A DNA stretch of 64,000 nt from Devosia rhodophyticola (GTDB taxonomy: Bacteria; Pseudomonadota; Alphaproteobacteria; Rhizobiales; Devosiaceae): the NCBI RefSeq assembly GCF_028816475.1, contig NZ_CP118247.1, positions 3,030,001-3,094,000 of the forward strand, in the 5' to 3' direction. Of the stretch, positions 17,575-25,594 are shown piece by piece. The notes beneath the pieces were generated by a model, which made no database searches, was not told the DNA's origin, and saw nothing but the letters and a program-made list of their open reading frames with translations. Position 1 is the stretch's first letter. Each line of letters opens with the position of its first letter. Made by a program: the position numbers and the translations under genes.

Positions 17575-18477
17575 TTAGGGCGTCAGGTCCTTCGGCGGCT
17601 CAATACCGTTAATCAGCGAGGCGGTCGTTACGGTATTGGCCAACAGGCAAACGATGGTCATCGGCCCCACCCCACCCGGTACCGGCGTTATCGCCCCCGC
17701 CACTTCAGATGCAGATTTGAAATCGACATCGCCTAGCAGCCGGGTTCTGCCTTCCCCGCGTTCCGGCGCTGGAATGCGATTGATGCCGACGTCTATCACC
17801 GTCGCGCCCGGCTTGATCCAGTCGCCCTTGATCATCTGTGGCCGCCCGACAGCCGCCACTACGATATCAGCGCCTCGAACCACCGAAGCGAGATTCCTGG
17901 TCTTGGAATGTGCCATTGTCACCGTGCAATTATCGCGCAGCAGCAGTTGTGCCAACGGCCTGCCGACGAGGTTTGAGCGTCCGACGATCACAGCGTTTAG
18001 TCCCTCTAGCTGACCCAGCGTATCGCGCAGCAGCATCAGGCAGCCCAACGGCGTACAGGACACTGGCCCTGGCAGGCCGATCTGCAGTTTGCCTACGCTC
18101 GACGGAGTGAAGCAGTCCACGTCCTTGTCAGGCGAAATGGTGGCGATCACTTTCATGGGGTCGATCTGCTTGGGAAGTGGTGACTGCACCAGAATGCCAT
18201 GTATGGCCGGATCGGCGTTGAGCTTTTGTACCAATGTCAACACTTCAGCCTCCGAAGTATTTTCAGGCAGCTCGTACTTTTCCGAATGCATGCCGAGCTC
18301 GACGGTCTGCTTCGCCTTCTGGCTTACATAAATCTCGCTGCCTGGATCGTGCCCGACGATCACCACAGCAAGACCAGGTGTCACGCCGTGCTCGTGCTTT
18401 AGGCGCTCGACGTGACCGGCAATGCGTGCGCGAAGTCCGTCAGCATAGGTCTTTCCGTTGATTATTTTGGCTGGCAT
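17575..18477 (-). CDS. folD: Bifunctional methylenetetrahydrofolate dehydrogenase / methenyltetrahydrofolate cyclohydrolase
   Basis: FolD interconverts 5,10-methylene- and 10-formyl-tetrahydrofolate with NADP in the cytosol, feeding purine and formyl-Met synthesis. The 300-residue length is normal. Visible residues: Tyr50 and Lys54 in YVSQK, the folate loop QSPLPKQID, the Rossmann segment [14 protein letters not shown] and the signature [11 protein letters not shown] near the C-terminus. The ATG at 18477 has a GAGG box 8 nt upstream; an upstream ATG at 18543 is unsupported. It lies inside the island cargo, not in a folate operon, so it may be a second copy or an antifolate-tolerant variant; the chromosome outside the window would have to be checked. 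Confidence 0.95.
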   Translation of the reverse strand: MPAKIINGKTYADGLRARIAGHVERLKHEHGVTPGLAVVIVGHDPGSEIYVSQKAKQTVELGMHSEKYELPENTSEAEVLTLVQKLNADPAIHGILVQSPLPKQIDPMKVIATISPDKDVDCFTPSSVGKLQIGLPGPVSCTPLGCLMLLRDTLGQLEGLNAVIVGRSNLVGRPLAQLLLRDNCTVTMAHSKTRNLASVVRGADIVVAAVGRPQMIKGDWIKPGATVIDVGINRIPAPERGEGRTRLLGDVDFKSASEVAGAITPVPGGVGPMTIVCLLANTVTTASLINGIEPPKDLTP

Positions 18478-19300
18478 GGAGACATCCTCTGTTTTGGGAT
18501 GCCCAGGCGAGCGGCAAAATCTACTGTGCTCCCCGGTGGTCAACCACCTTCATCGCCAGTTACACAGTCCACAAATTATAGCTTAAAACAGGAAGCCGAT
18601 CAAACGGCGCATAAATCAAGATTTGGGCACCAGAAAAACCACGCTGCAATCTCAATGGTTTGCACGGTGCAAAAGACGGGTGCGTATCTGCCCCTAGACG
18701 GTCCGAAAAAGTTTGGCTAGGTGGTAACGACTGCTTCCGACCACGGATGAACTGATGGCTGCCGGTCTCCTTCCCACCCCAGACCCGCTACCGAACGCAA
18801 GGACCCGCAATGGCAGCTATTGGGATTTTTCCCAGCGCCTTGGGACGACGGGAATGGGGCGCTGAGCCGTCTAATTAATCACGTCGGGGCTCGGCGGACA
18901 TGGAGCACATCAATTCCCCGCAGCACAGATCTAAGACGCTCAAGCTGTCCCTGTGTTTGACGCAGGTCGCCAAGCGTAATCTTTCTCAGGCCGGCTGCTC
19001 AAATCAATAATGGGCGAGGCTTGGGACATTCCCTTTTGTGGACTAGCCGCAATCGCTACGCCATCCCATCCTGCATTATGTTGCCATCGGGCAATGCATG
19101 TAATGGCTCAATGGCGCGCCAACGCGTGGGCGCAAAATGCTATTTAAGCGGAACCGCGCAGGTGGATTGCCCCACTTCAGGCGTCGAAAAGAAAAGACGT
19201 TGCCGTCTGAGCGCTGAGCTTGAAGCTTTGCCTAGTCTGCCATCATGCAAGGTTGGCACAACATTGCCGAGCAGGGCAGGGCCCAACCCTACCCGCCATC
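18478..19300. other. Long stretch without a recognisable gene
   Basis: About 820 bp between folD and the small secreted protein gene. The short open frames (18412-18720, 19021-19311, both plus) lack ribosome binding sites and recognisable motifs. I see no transposon ends or RNA gene. It may be degraded DNA. Confidence 0.5.
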
Positions 19301-19555
19301 CTACACCCTAGACCTGCGCCAACCGGCGGCGCGGGCCTCGGCTTCCGAGCAGAACCAGCGTTCTCCGTGGGAGGCGCTGATGCGGGTCTGGTTGTAATAG
19401 CGCTGACCGGGCACGTGATAGATTCGCTCGCCTCTGGTGCTGACATTGCCCTTGATGTTGCAGGCGTCATTCTCGGCTGACGAGGTTGAGACGGTGCCCA
19501 TGACCAGCAGACTGCCGGAAATCAGCGCCGCCACGGCAAATGCAAATCTGGTCAT
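19301..19555 (-). CDS. Small secreted protein with a CNIKGN...GERWFCSEAEA domain
   Basis: 84 residues from ATG 19555 with a GGAGG box 6 nt upstream; upstream starts are unsupported. Residues 1-27 form a signal peptide (MTRFAFAVAALISGSLLVMG...SSA). The mature part has CNIKGN, RIYHVPGQRYYNQTRI and GERWFCSEAEARAAGWR. This short two-cysteine module is found in small secreted proteins and at the C-terminus of thermonuclease-like proteins of Hyphomicrobiales, in my memory of the family. Its role is unknown. It likely acts in the periplasm, with the two cysteines possibly bridged. Confidence 0.8.
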   Translation of the reverse strand: MTRFAFAVAALISGSLLVMGTVSTSSAENDACNIKGNVSTRGERIYHVPGQRYYNQTRISASHGERWFCSEAEARAAGWRRSRV

Positions 19556-20093
19556 CCAGGTCCTCCAGGCGGCACAACACCACGCGATACCCGTTACGGC
19601 AAGCTCGGCGAGGGTTTGCTCGCAGCGTCCGGTGGATGCAGAAGCGCGAACCGGCTGCTTGCGGGAGATTGAATGAGGGCCGCTCAACCATCGGTACTGG
19701 AGGCAAAATTCGCGACGCCAAGGCGCGGGCGCGTCAGGCCCTGACTGTGGAGCGCGACCTCAAGACCTTGGAGGCAGCGGCGGCGGCTTACCCTGACCAT
19801 GGGATCCTCTCCTCTCGACCATCAATCAGATTAGGTGTTCTTTGTCGACCGTCAGCACCCACGGCACAGATTGAGGGTTGAGCTCTAAGGAGTGTTTTGG
19901 TCTCGTCGCTATGACGAAGGAACCAAGATGACGACCAAATCCTCGAACACCAAAAGCTGCCGAGCGGGTGATGAAGGACATTCGCCGGGCAACCCGGCGG
20001 CACGAGGGCGGCGCATTTTAGCGAAAACCCGCCCAACACGGGCGGGGAGTGTAGTTTGGAGGGCAACGCGCCGAAAGCGTTTCGCCCGCTTAG
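19556..20093. other. Stretch without a recognisable gene
   Basis: An open frame at 19540-19881 (plus) overlaps the secreted protein gene antisense and has no motif I can name. The segment around 19990-20050 contains ACACGGGCGG shared with 9708-9717, a weak extension of the cargo-flanking repeat. Confidence 0.45.
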
Positions 20094-20218
20094 CCCCCTT
20101 TAAAACTGATTTAGGGAGAGGGGGGTACATTTAGGGACCGTATAGATGCACGGCAGACCACGGGTAATTTTGCCCCCGGTTTTTGCCCGATTATTTGGTT
20201 TTCATATTTCCGTTTTGT
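20094..20218. repeat. Diverged direct repeat flanking the cargo, copy 2
   Basis: Counterpart of 9770-9895 in the same orientation, about 10.3 kb away. The perfect 31-bp block is 20159-20189. The large two-gene system, folD and the secreted protein lie between the copies. Confidence 0.75.
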
Positions 20219-20382
20219 TTCCGTTTAATACCGCTAGTTTGGCGCCAATACGCAGAACTTCGTTTAGCGCGTAGTGCCCTCAGGGCCTGCCCATTTGTGT
20301 GCATGGAAGAGGAGATTTGAACCCTGAAATTCCTGTGGACCTCCCCTCGAAAGACACGCTACGGTGTTGGCTGGGGTGAGGC

Positions 20383-21078
20383 ATGTTCGGAAAACCAAGC
20401 ATTACTATGAATAGCCGGTTGATTAAGCAGCTGGAAGAAGGCGAGCGTCGACCGGCGCAGCACGAGCGGCCGCGCTCGGTCACGGACAAGGGGTTCAACA
20501 GCTTCGCCACCCCCGGCATCCAGGCAGTATTTGAGGGTTTCGACTTCTTCGGCGCGCTCATGAACCAGCACATCGCCAAGCCATGGACGATTGAGGAGAC
20601 GGGCGACACGCTGGTGAAGGACTGGAGCAGCGACAGTCCTGAGCTCGGTCGCACCTACCAGGTCTTTTACAATGGCGTGACGCTTGGCCGCCTCCAGGTA
20701 ACTGAGGGCGCGAACACTGCAGGCGGCTTTCGCGAGAAAATCGAATGGCACCGCGAGAATCGCGCGGCGCACGCTCTCCTCGAGCTGAACCAACTGCGCT
20801 ATGTCCCGTACGAGGACGTGCTCTCGCTGGTGTCGACGATCGAGCTTTTAGTTGGGCCGTTCGAGAATAACGATATCGCCCGGCCACGCGCTCGCGCCAA
20901 CGCCGCAGCGGCGCTTACCGGCTATCTCTGGGAGGTGCAGCGCGCCGACGACCAGTATGCCCCGGATTTTGAGCACCGGGTTGACGGGCCCTACGATCTC
21001 CTAAAGCTCACCACCGATCATTGGAAGGAAGGCGGAATTGACCCATTCGAGCGTTGGAATGGGGACCGGGTACGATGA
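20383..21078 (+). CDS. Hypothetical protein, first gene of an unknown pair
   Basis: 231 residues with a GTGAGG box just before the ATG. No recognisable domain. Residues 1-60 are polar, 75-130 contain a short beta-like segment (TYQVFYNGVTLGRLQV) and the remainder is helical with several tryptophans. No signal or membrane segment. Its stop overlaps the ATG of the next gene, so the two products probably act together. Confidence 0.75.
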   Translation: MFGKPSITMNSRLIKQLEEGERRPAQHERPRSVTDKGFNSFATPGIQAVFEGFDFFGALMNQHIAKPWTIEETGDTLVKDWSSDSPELGRTYQVFYNGVTLGRLQVTEGANTAGGFREKIEWHRENRAAHALLELNQLRYVPYEDVLSLVSTIELLVGPFENNDIARPRARANAAAALTGYLWEVQRADDQYAPDFEHRVDGPYDLLKLTTDHWKEGGIDPFERWNGDRVR

Positions 21079-21596
21079 TCAAATGGTGGAAGCACAGGGT
21101 CTATTACGGCGACGTCATGGCGCAGATCATGATGATGACGCTGATGGTTGGACCTGAGGGCAAGATCCTCGAAAAGCACATTGGTATACGCGACGCGATC
21201 CGCAAGAACTTTGACGAGGGCACACCGCCCGCAGTTGCTGCAACGCACGTCGCCGCCGCGCTGATGTCCTACGCGATTGAGCAGGACGATGACACCGTGC
21301 GGAAGCAGATCGTCGAGCAGCTATTGGCGCAATGGTCAGTACTAGGGCCGGCCGAGCAGCGGGAAATCAGCCGGCAGTTGACGGGTGGAACACTGAACCA
21401 AGACATGCTGCTGACACGCTGCCAGTGGCTGCTCATCCGCGGGCAGGACCTCCTGATGGAAGAAAAGATCGAATTGCACGACTTCCGTATCCTCAAGGAC
21501 TCGATCTATGGACCACTTAAGGGTGAGCCATCGAACACCCGCATGTTGGATCGCGTCGACGAAGCGCTAGATGCAGCCTTCGGTCCGCGCGTCTAG
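21075..21596 (+). CDS. Hypothetical protein, second gene of an unknown pair
   Basis: 173 residues, ATGA overlap with the preceding gene. The N-terminus is hydrophobic and methionine-rich (VMAQIMMMTLMVGPEGK) without being a clear membrane helix; the rest is helical and acidic. I do not recognise it. As island cargo near the right end, the pair could be a small two-component conflict module, a toxin-antitoxin-like unit or a regulatory pair; nothing in the sequence decides this. Confidence 0.75.
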   Translation: MIKWWKHRVYYGDVMAQIMMMTLMVGPEGKILEKHIGIRDAIRKNFDEGTPPAVAATHVAAALMSYAIEQDDDTVRKQIVEQLLAQWSVLGPAEQREISRQLTGGTLNQDMLLTRCQWLLIRGQDLLMEEKIELHDFRILKDSIYGPLKGEPSNTRMLDRVDEALDAAFGPRV

Positions 21597-22019
21597 AGGT
21601 CGAACCGCTTCACCGACTATGGCCTTCAACTTGGGTTTGTGGATCTATTCGCGTGCTCAAAGATCGGTGCACATCGGCAAACGTGCTTGTGTGCACATAT
21701 CGGTTGGGCGATTTAGAGCGCGAGCTCGGCGTCGAGTTTTTCATCGACGATTGAGCCCAAGCGCATCGCTTCAAGGCCAATTGCGTCGACCGTCCATTTG
21801 GCACCCAAGCAATGGCTTGGCTACAGAAAAGGCGTTGGAAAGGCCGCAGAGTGAGCGTGGAGAATCAGCGTGGCAACATTGACAGCAGTTGCTCAAGAGG
21901 CCGCACTTCGGTACGCCGGTCTAAAGTAGGATCAAGATAGCAGGAAATATCCAAGCAAATGAATTGGGATCGGTCAAAAACGTATTGGATATAAACCCTT
22001 GATTTGGTACGATAATTCA

Positions 22020-22119
22020 TCTTGTTTTGTGATCCGATATCTGAGAAGATTGAGGTCTTCCTCATTTGCCCGTTTCATTTGCGAGAGGCGTAGACCGATC
22101 TCTACGCCTCTCTTTTTTT
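22020..22119 (+). ncRNA. Possible small RNA
   Basis: TTGGAT (21985-21990), a 17-bp spacer and TACGAT (22008-22013) form a moderate sigma-70-like promoter, and an intrinsic terminator ends at 22119. Together they would give a transcript of about 100 nt with no open frame of note. The nearest upstream plus-strand gene ends about 490 bp earlier. Tentative. Confidence 0.3.
22083..22119 (+). terminator. Intrinsic terminator
   Basis: GAGAGGCGTAGA (22083-22094) pairs with TCTACGCCTCTC (22101-22112), followed by T7 (22113-22119). A strong plus-strand terminator with no gene directly upstream. Confidence 0.85.
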
Positions 22120-22420
22120 CGCGTTTACGTCCCGGCTGATTTTTGGGCCGCAAGCTTCTTGCAGCCTCGCCTGCATATACTCGATCAGCGCTTAACGAGT
22201 GCGCGCGCTGGATTGACCGCGAGGGCCTAGTTGACCTTTCCCTTTCGCCTGGCTGTTGGATTTGTTCTACGAATATTGATGAATTCCAATAGATTTGTTG
22301 GAATAAAACCAAATAATGCAAATACATATTGGTTTTGTATATTTCCATTTGCCCATCTTATACAGACATGCTTATCGTTTGCTAGTGGATTGATTTCAAT
22401 CAAATAGAAACGAGGAAGAT

Positions 22421-22630
22421 ATGATCATTCAAATGACACCCACGCCAGAGTTGAAAGTCGCATTGACGGCGTATTACGCCCTCCAAATGGCCCCCTTCTT
22501 GATGATAGGTGACGTCGATTTGGGCGACCGGGCGGCCGTCATCGCGCAGCTCAGGGTCGCCAGCTTCCCCCCGGAAATTATTGGTGATTGCCTCGATGTA
22601 ACGTTGGCCCTGGCGAAAAGCTCTCAGTGA
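22421..22630 (+). CDS. Small hypothetical protein
   Basis: 69 residues with a good GAGGA box 5-6 nt before ATG 22421. The protein is helical and fairly hydrophobic in the middle (ALTAYYALQMAPFLMIG) with a second segment FPPEIIGDCLDVTLALAK. No family recognised. The ribosome binding site and AT-rich leader argue that it is real. Confidence 0.55.
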   Translation: MIIQMTPTPELKVALTAYYALQMAPFLMIGDVDLGDRAAVIAQLRVASFPPEIIGDCLDVTLALAKSSQ

Positions 22631-22717
22631 ACCTGAGCGGGTTCTGCCGGACTGCCGATTGCAATTCTAGTTGATGAAAGCCGCCGGACACGTTGGTTCG
22701 CTACTGGTTGCCGCCGT

Positions 22718-23602
22718 TCAGAGTTTGCGTGACCATCTATATCCATAGTGTTCGAATAGCGATCGGTAGGTCTCAGGGATATTCTTATCCCATGGAAGCA
22801 GTTGTAAGCCAAATCCCCTGGTCAATCCGTTTTCGCGTGCCATTATGGGGTCAAGCGCAATTGCCGCGTCTGTCATTCTAGGGTAGCCCCCCAGCTCGTT
22901 GAGGCCATTGTAGAATGAGCTCGCAACGCAGTCTGCTATTTGGCATCCCGAAGAAGTTTTTGCGCTGACTGGGCCGATCAGTTTCCAACTGACCACCGTG
23001 GGTTCGATTACGCGCTTGCTCAGGAATGTAGCGTTGTTAAATGCCTGAAGTCGCAGAACCTCGATATAAGCTCGCGTCTGACTGTACCGTATCCCGCCAG
23101 TTCTCGCCAAAATGACTTTCATGCGTTTTGGCGATCCAAATTCTTTGAGGCTTGAGCGCAGTACCGTAACCGAGGCGCGTTCCAACAATATACGTAAGCA
23201 AAAATTGTAAAATGTATTCTCACCCGGGATCCGCTGGGCCCTTGGGTTTTTGTGGCCCCGCATATTTGATTTATGGGAGGCGACCACAAAGGCCCTCGTT
23301 TTCAGGCCCGCGATTTGTGTCGCCACCTCAATTCGCTTTCGACGGTTGAGCTTTTTATAGTGCAACTCAGGCCCTTGAGTTGCGCCTAAGGTTCGGCGAA
23401 TTTCTGAAATCCATTGGGGCACCTCAGGTTCGTACTTTTTCGCAATTACGATGCCGCCGAGTACAAGCCATTCGGTAGAACCCTGGTCTCCCTCCGTCGC
23501 GGTGCGTGTCCCAATATCGCCTGCCTCATCAACATAAAGCACGTACTCATATTCAGGGAGATCGGTATCTATTTCTTCGTAGTCCGGCTCAGTTCCGCTC
23601 AC
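22718..23602 (-). CDS. DUF3800 domain protein
   Basis: 294 residues, GTG start. The opening YEYVLYVDEAGD is the signature of DUF3800 proteins, an RNase H-like fold family often found in mobile elements and defence loci. The block LVLGGIVI, a basic helix (LNRRKRIEVATQIAG) and CQIADCVASSFYNG near 230-245, which supplies another acidic residue, fit the family. The acidic residues suggest metal binding and perhaps nuclease activity, which has to be tested. It is the last gene before the right attachment site and points inward. Confidence 0.85.
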   Translation of the reverse strand: MSGTEPDYEEIDTDLPEYEYVLYVDEAGDIGTRTATEGDQGSTEWLVLGGIVIAKKYEPEVPQWISEIRRTLGATQGPELHYKKLNRRKRIEVATQIAGLKTRAFVVASHKSNMRGHKNPRAQRIPGENTFYNFCLRILLERASVTVLRSSLKEFGSPKRMKVILARTGGIRYSQTRAYIEVLRLQAFNNATFLSKRVIEPTVVSWKLIGPVSAKTSSGCQIADCVASSFYNGLNELGGYPRMTDAAIALDPIMARENGLTRGFGLQLLPWDKNIPETYRSLFEHYGYRWSRKL

Positions 23603-23652
23603 GAAATCGTCGTCCTCGACTTATTCGGGCCGGGGGATTGAGGTGAAAAAAT

Positions 23653-23670
23653 GTTACCCCAGCGTTACCC
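23653..23670. repeat. Putative integrase arm-type site, right
   Basis: Exact copy of the 18-mer at 811-828 (two GTTACCC units 11 bp apart), in the same orientation, 64 bp inside the right att repeat. Confidence 0.55.
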
Positions 23671-23730
23671 TAGCCGATAGTTTTTAAAAATTGCGCTAGA
23701 TACAAATCTACCTAAGTCATTGAAAATAAA

Positions 23731-23807
23731 TGGTGATCCCGACAGGATTCGAACCTGTGACCAACAGCTTAGAAGGCTGCTGCTCTATCCAGCTGAGCTA
23801 CGGGACC
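23731..23807 (-). tRNA. tRNA-Arg (anticodon UCU)
   Basis: 77 nt including an encoded CCA. Acceptor GGTCCCG pairs with CGGGATC, the anticodon stem is GCAGC/GCTGT with loop CTTCTAA, and the T loop is TTCGAAT. The 3' half matches the att repeat, so the island restores an intact tRNA at its right end. Confidence 0.97.
23735..23775. repeat. Right attachment site (41-bp core)
   Basis: The 41-bp identity with 635-675 lies inside the intact tRNA-Arg gene. Crossover within this block would excise the island as a circle of about 23.1 kb. Confidence 0.9.
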
Positions 23808-24129
23808 GTTTGGGACTGTTTAGCCTATTTGGATGGAAAATGAAGGTCAGTTTCGAATTTTAGTTGGGTTTCGTTTTCCTCGATTTCGAGGCATTGGGGA
23901 AAGGCGGGGGTCGGAACGTAGAAATTCTGCTGCTGCGAGATTGTACCGATCAAGAATTTTGAAGTGCTGGGGAAACCTCTGTTGGGAATCCGAGAGGCTT
24001 AATGCCTGGAAATTTCGCTAACTAATGATAAAATAACAGTTTTTATTGATCATCCGCCCCCGATGGCGTTGCGCGCGCATAAGCGTGCGAATGGATCTTG
24101 ACAGGTGAGGCTTAAGTATCTGACACTAA
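23808..24129. other. Intergenic stretch between tRNA-Arg and the sugar transporter
   Basis: No gene is supported. It should contain the tRNA promoter on the minus strand. The operator pair and the transporter leader follow directly. Confidence 0.5.
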
Positions 24130-24176
24130 TGAAATCGATTGCATAGGTCTTGCAAAGCAGCCTGAAATCGATTGCA
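24130..24176. promoter_or_regulatory. Pair of LacI-family operator-like sites
   Basis: TGAAATCGATTGCA occurs at 24130-24143 and again at 24163-24176. Both fit the LacI-family pattern TGnAAnCGnTTnCA exactly, and their centres are 33 bp apart, about three helical turns. They lie 94-140 bp before the binding-protein start, so a LacI-type repressor encoded elsewhere probably controls this operon. Confidence 0.7.
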
Positions 24177-24269
24177 GCCGGTTGGCGGGAAACTCCCAAA
24201 GAGGATTGTCCAGCCGCTGACTGCTTCGCCGGAGCCTCGTGCTCCAGGAGTTCGTTGGGAGGTTTACAT

Positions 24270-25505
24270 ATGAAAAAATTTACAGTGGCTGCCGCCATGG
24301 CGGCCGCATTGATGTGCGGTACATCGGCTTTTGCTACCGATCTGGAAGTCACACATTGGTGGACTTCGGGCGGTGAGGCCGCCGCCGTAGCCGAGTTTGC
24401 CAAGGCGTTCGACGCAACCGGTAATCACTGGGTTGACGGTGCCATCGCTGGTTCCAGCGACGTTGCCCGTCCGTTGATTATCAGCCGTATTCTTGGGGGC
24501 AACCCAATGGGTGCGACCCAGCTCAATACCGGCCGTGACGCCGAGGATCTGATCAAGGCCGGTCTGATGACCGATCTAACAGATTTGGCAAAGTCCGAAG
24601 GCTGGTACGACGTTATCCGTCCCAAGAAGTTGCTTGAATCCTGCGAGTTCGAAGGCAAGCTCTACTGCGTACCTGTCAATATTCACTCATGGCAGTGGCT
24701 ATGGCTGAGCCGTCCGGCTTTTGAAGATAATGGCATGGAAGTGCCGACTGATTGGAATCAGTATGTTGCTGATTTCCCAAAACTGCGTGAAGCGGGCGTC
24801 ATTCCATTCTCGCTGGCACAGGGTTGGCCAACCAACGGTATCTTCGGCGTTCTTCTGGCCGGTGTCGGCGGAACGGATCTGTTCCTCGCCGTAAACCGCG
24901 ACAAGGACGTTTCGGCAGTCGAAGGGCCTGATTTCCGCAAGGTTGCACAGGCTTATGCCGATCTTCGTGACGCTGTTGATGTCAACGAAACAGTTGGGCA
25001 GTGGAACGAAGCCACGGCGCAGTTAATCAACAACACAGCAGCAGGCAATATCATGGGCGATTGGGCCCAGGGTGAGTTTGCCGTCGCTGGCAAGGTTGCC
25101 GGCAAGGACTATGACTGCCTGCCAGGTCTTGGATTGAACGCGGTTCTGGATACGGGCGGTGACGCATTCTACTTCCCCAAGAATGATGATCCGGCCATCA
25201 CCGAAGCTCAGCTAGTGTTGGCCAAGACCATGCTGTCGCCTGAAACTCAAGTCGCGTTCAACCTCAAGAAAGGCTCGCTGCCAGTTCGCGGCGACGTCGA
25301 CATGAGCGCTGCCAACGCCTGCATGCAGAAGGGTCTGAAAATTCTTGAAGATCCCAATGGCGTTTTGCCCTCCGGCGAACAGTTGCTTTCGAGCGATACC
25401 CAGCAGCAGCTACAGGATCTTGAGATCGAATTCTTCTCGGACAAGTCCATGTCGATCGACGATTTCGTGGGTCAGTTTGCTGACATCATGGGTTCGGCAG
25501 ATTAA
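24270..25505 (+). CDS. Sugar ABC transporter substrate-binding protein
   Basis: 411 residues from ATG 24270 with a GGGAGG box; upstream starts are unsupported. The signal peptide is MKKFTVAAAMAAALMCGTSA plus FA. The mature part LEVTHWWTSGGEAAAVAEF and the overall pattern match the glucose/mannose (GtsA-like) cluster of family 1 binding proteins. It acts in the periplasm and delivers a sugar to the two permeases that follow. A hairpin lies after its stop, as often seen when the binding protein must be made in excess. The exact sugar is not shown by the sequence. Confidence 0.93.
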   Translation: MKKFTVAAAMAAALMCGTSAFATDLEVTHWWTSGGEAAAVAEFAKAFDATGNHWVDGAIAGSSDVARPLIISRILGGNPMGATQLNTGRDAEDLIKAGLMTDLTDLAKSEGWYDVIRPKKLLESCEFEGKLYCVPVNIHSWQWLWLSRPAFEDNGMEVPTDWNQYVADFPKLREAGVIPFSLAQGWPTNGIFGVLLAGVGGTDLFLAVNRDKDVSAVEGPDFRKVAQAYADLRDAVDVNETVGQWNEATAQLINNTAAGNIMGDWAQGEFAVAGKVAGKDYDCLPGLGLNAVLDTGGDAFYFPKNDDPAITEAQLVLAKTMLSPETQVAFNLKKGSLPVRGDVDMSAANACMQKGLKILEDPNGVLPSGEQLLSSDTQQQLQDLEIEFFSDKSMSIDDFVGQFADIMGSAD

Positions 25506-25531
25506 GCGGTTCGTCTAGCTGAATTAGATCG

Positions 25532-25561
25532 TGGCCGGTTGGGAGATATCCTGGCCGGCCA
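25532..25561 (+). promoter_or_regulatory. Intercistronic hairpin after the binding-protein gene
   Basis: TGGCCGG (25532-25538) pairs with CCGGCCA (25555-25561), with an inner GGGA/TCCT stem, and no T run. Probably an mRNA-stabilising or partial termination element. Confidence 0.5.
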
Positions 25562-25594
25562 TTCTTGAAATCCAAGCATGAGGAGGTTGGTTGC

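Larger units (their letters stand above)
21597..22420. other. AT-richer intergenic stretch
   Basis: About 820 bp. It contains a promoter-like pair and a strong terminator (see the ncRNA entry) but no gene I can support. The minus-strand frame at 21974-22348 runs through the terminator and shows no protein features. Confidence 0.5.
635..23775. mobile_element. Genomic island / phage-satellite-like element integrated in tRNA-Arg(UCU)
   Basis: The limits are the two copies of the 41-bp tRNA repeat. A P4-type tyrosine recombinase lies 172 bp inside the left end, and matching 18-bp doublets lie inside each end (811-828, 23653-23670). The order is integrase, hypothetical, AlpA-like, coiled coil, two tail assembly chaperones, tape measure, S49 protease, replication initiator with internal origin, SSB-tip protein, repeat copy 1, large two-gene system, folD, small secreted protein, repeat copy 2, unknown pair, small ORF, DUF3800. 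There is no terminase, portal, major capsid or tail tube gene, so it is not a complete phage. It may be a satellite that needs a helper, or a decayed prophage with cargo. Confidence 0.85.

Noticed and set aside
21974..22348. 124-codon minus-strand frame
   Set aside because: It crosses a strong terminator stem and shows no family features.
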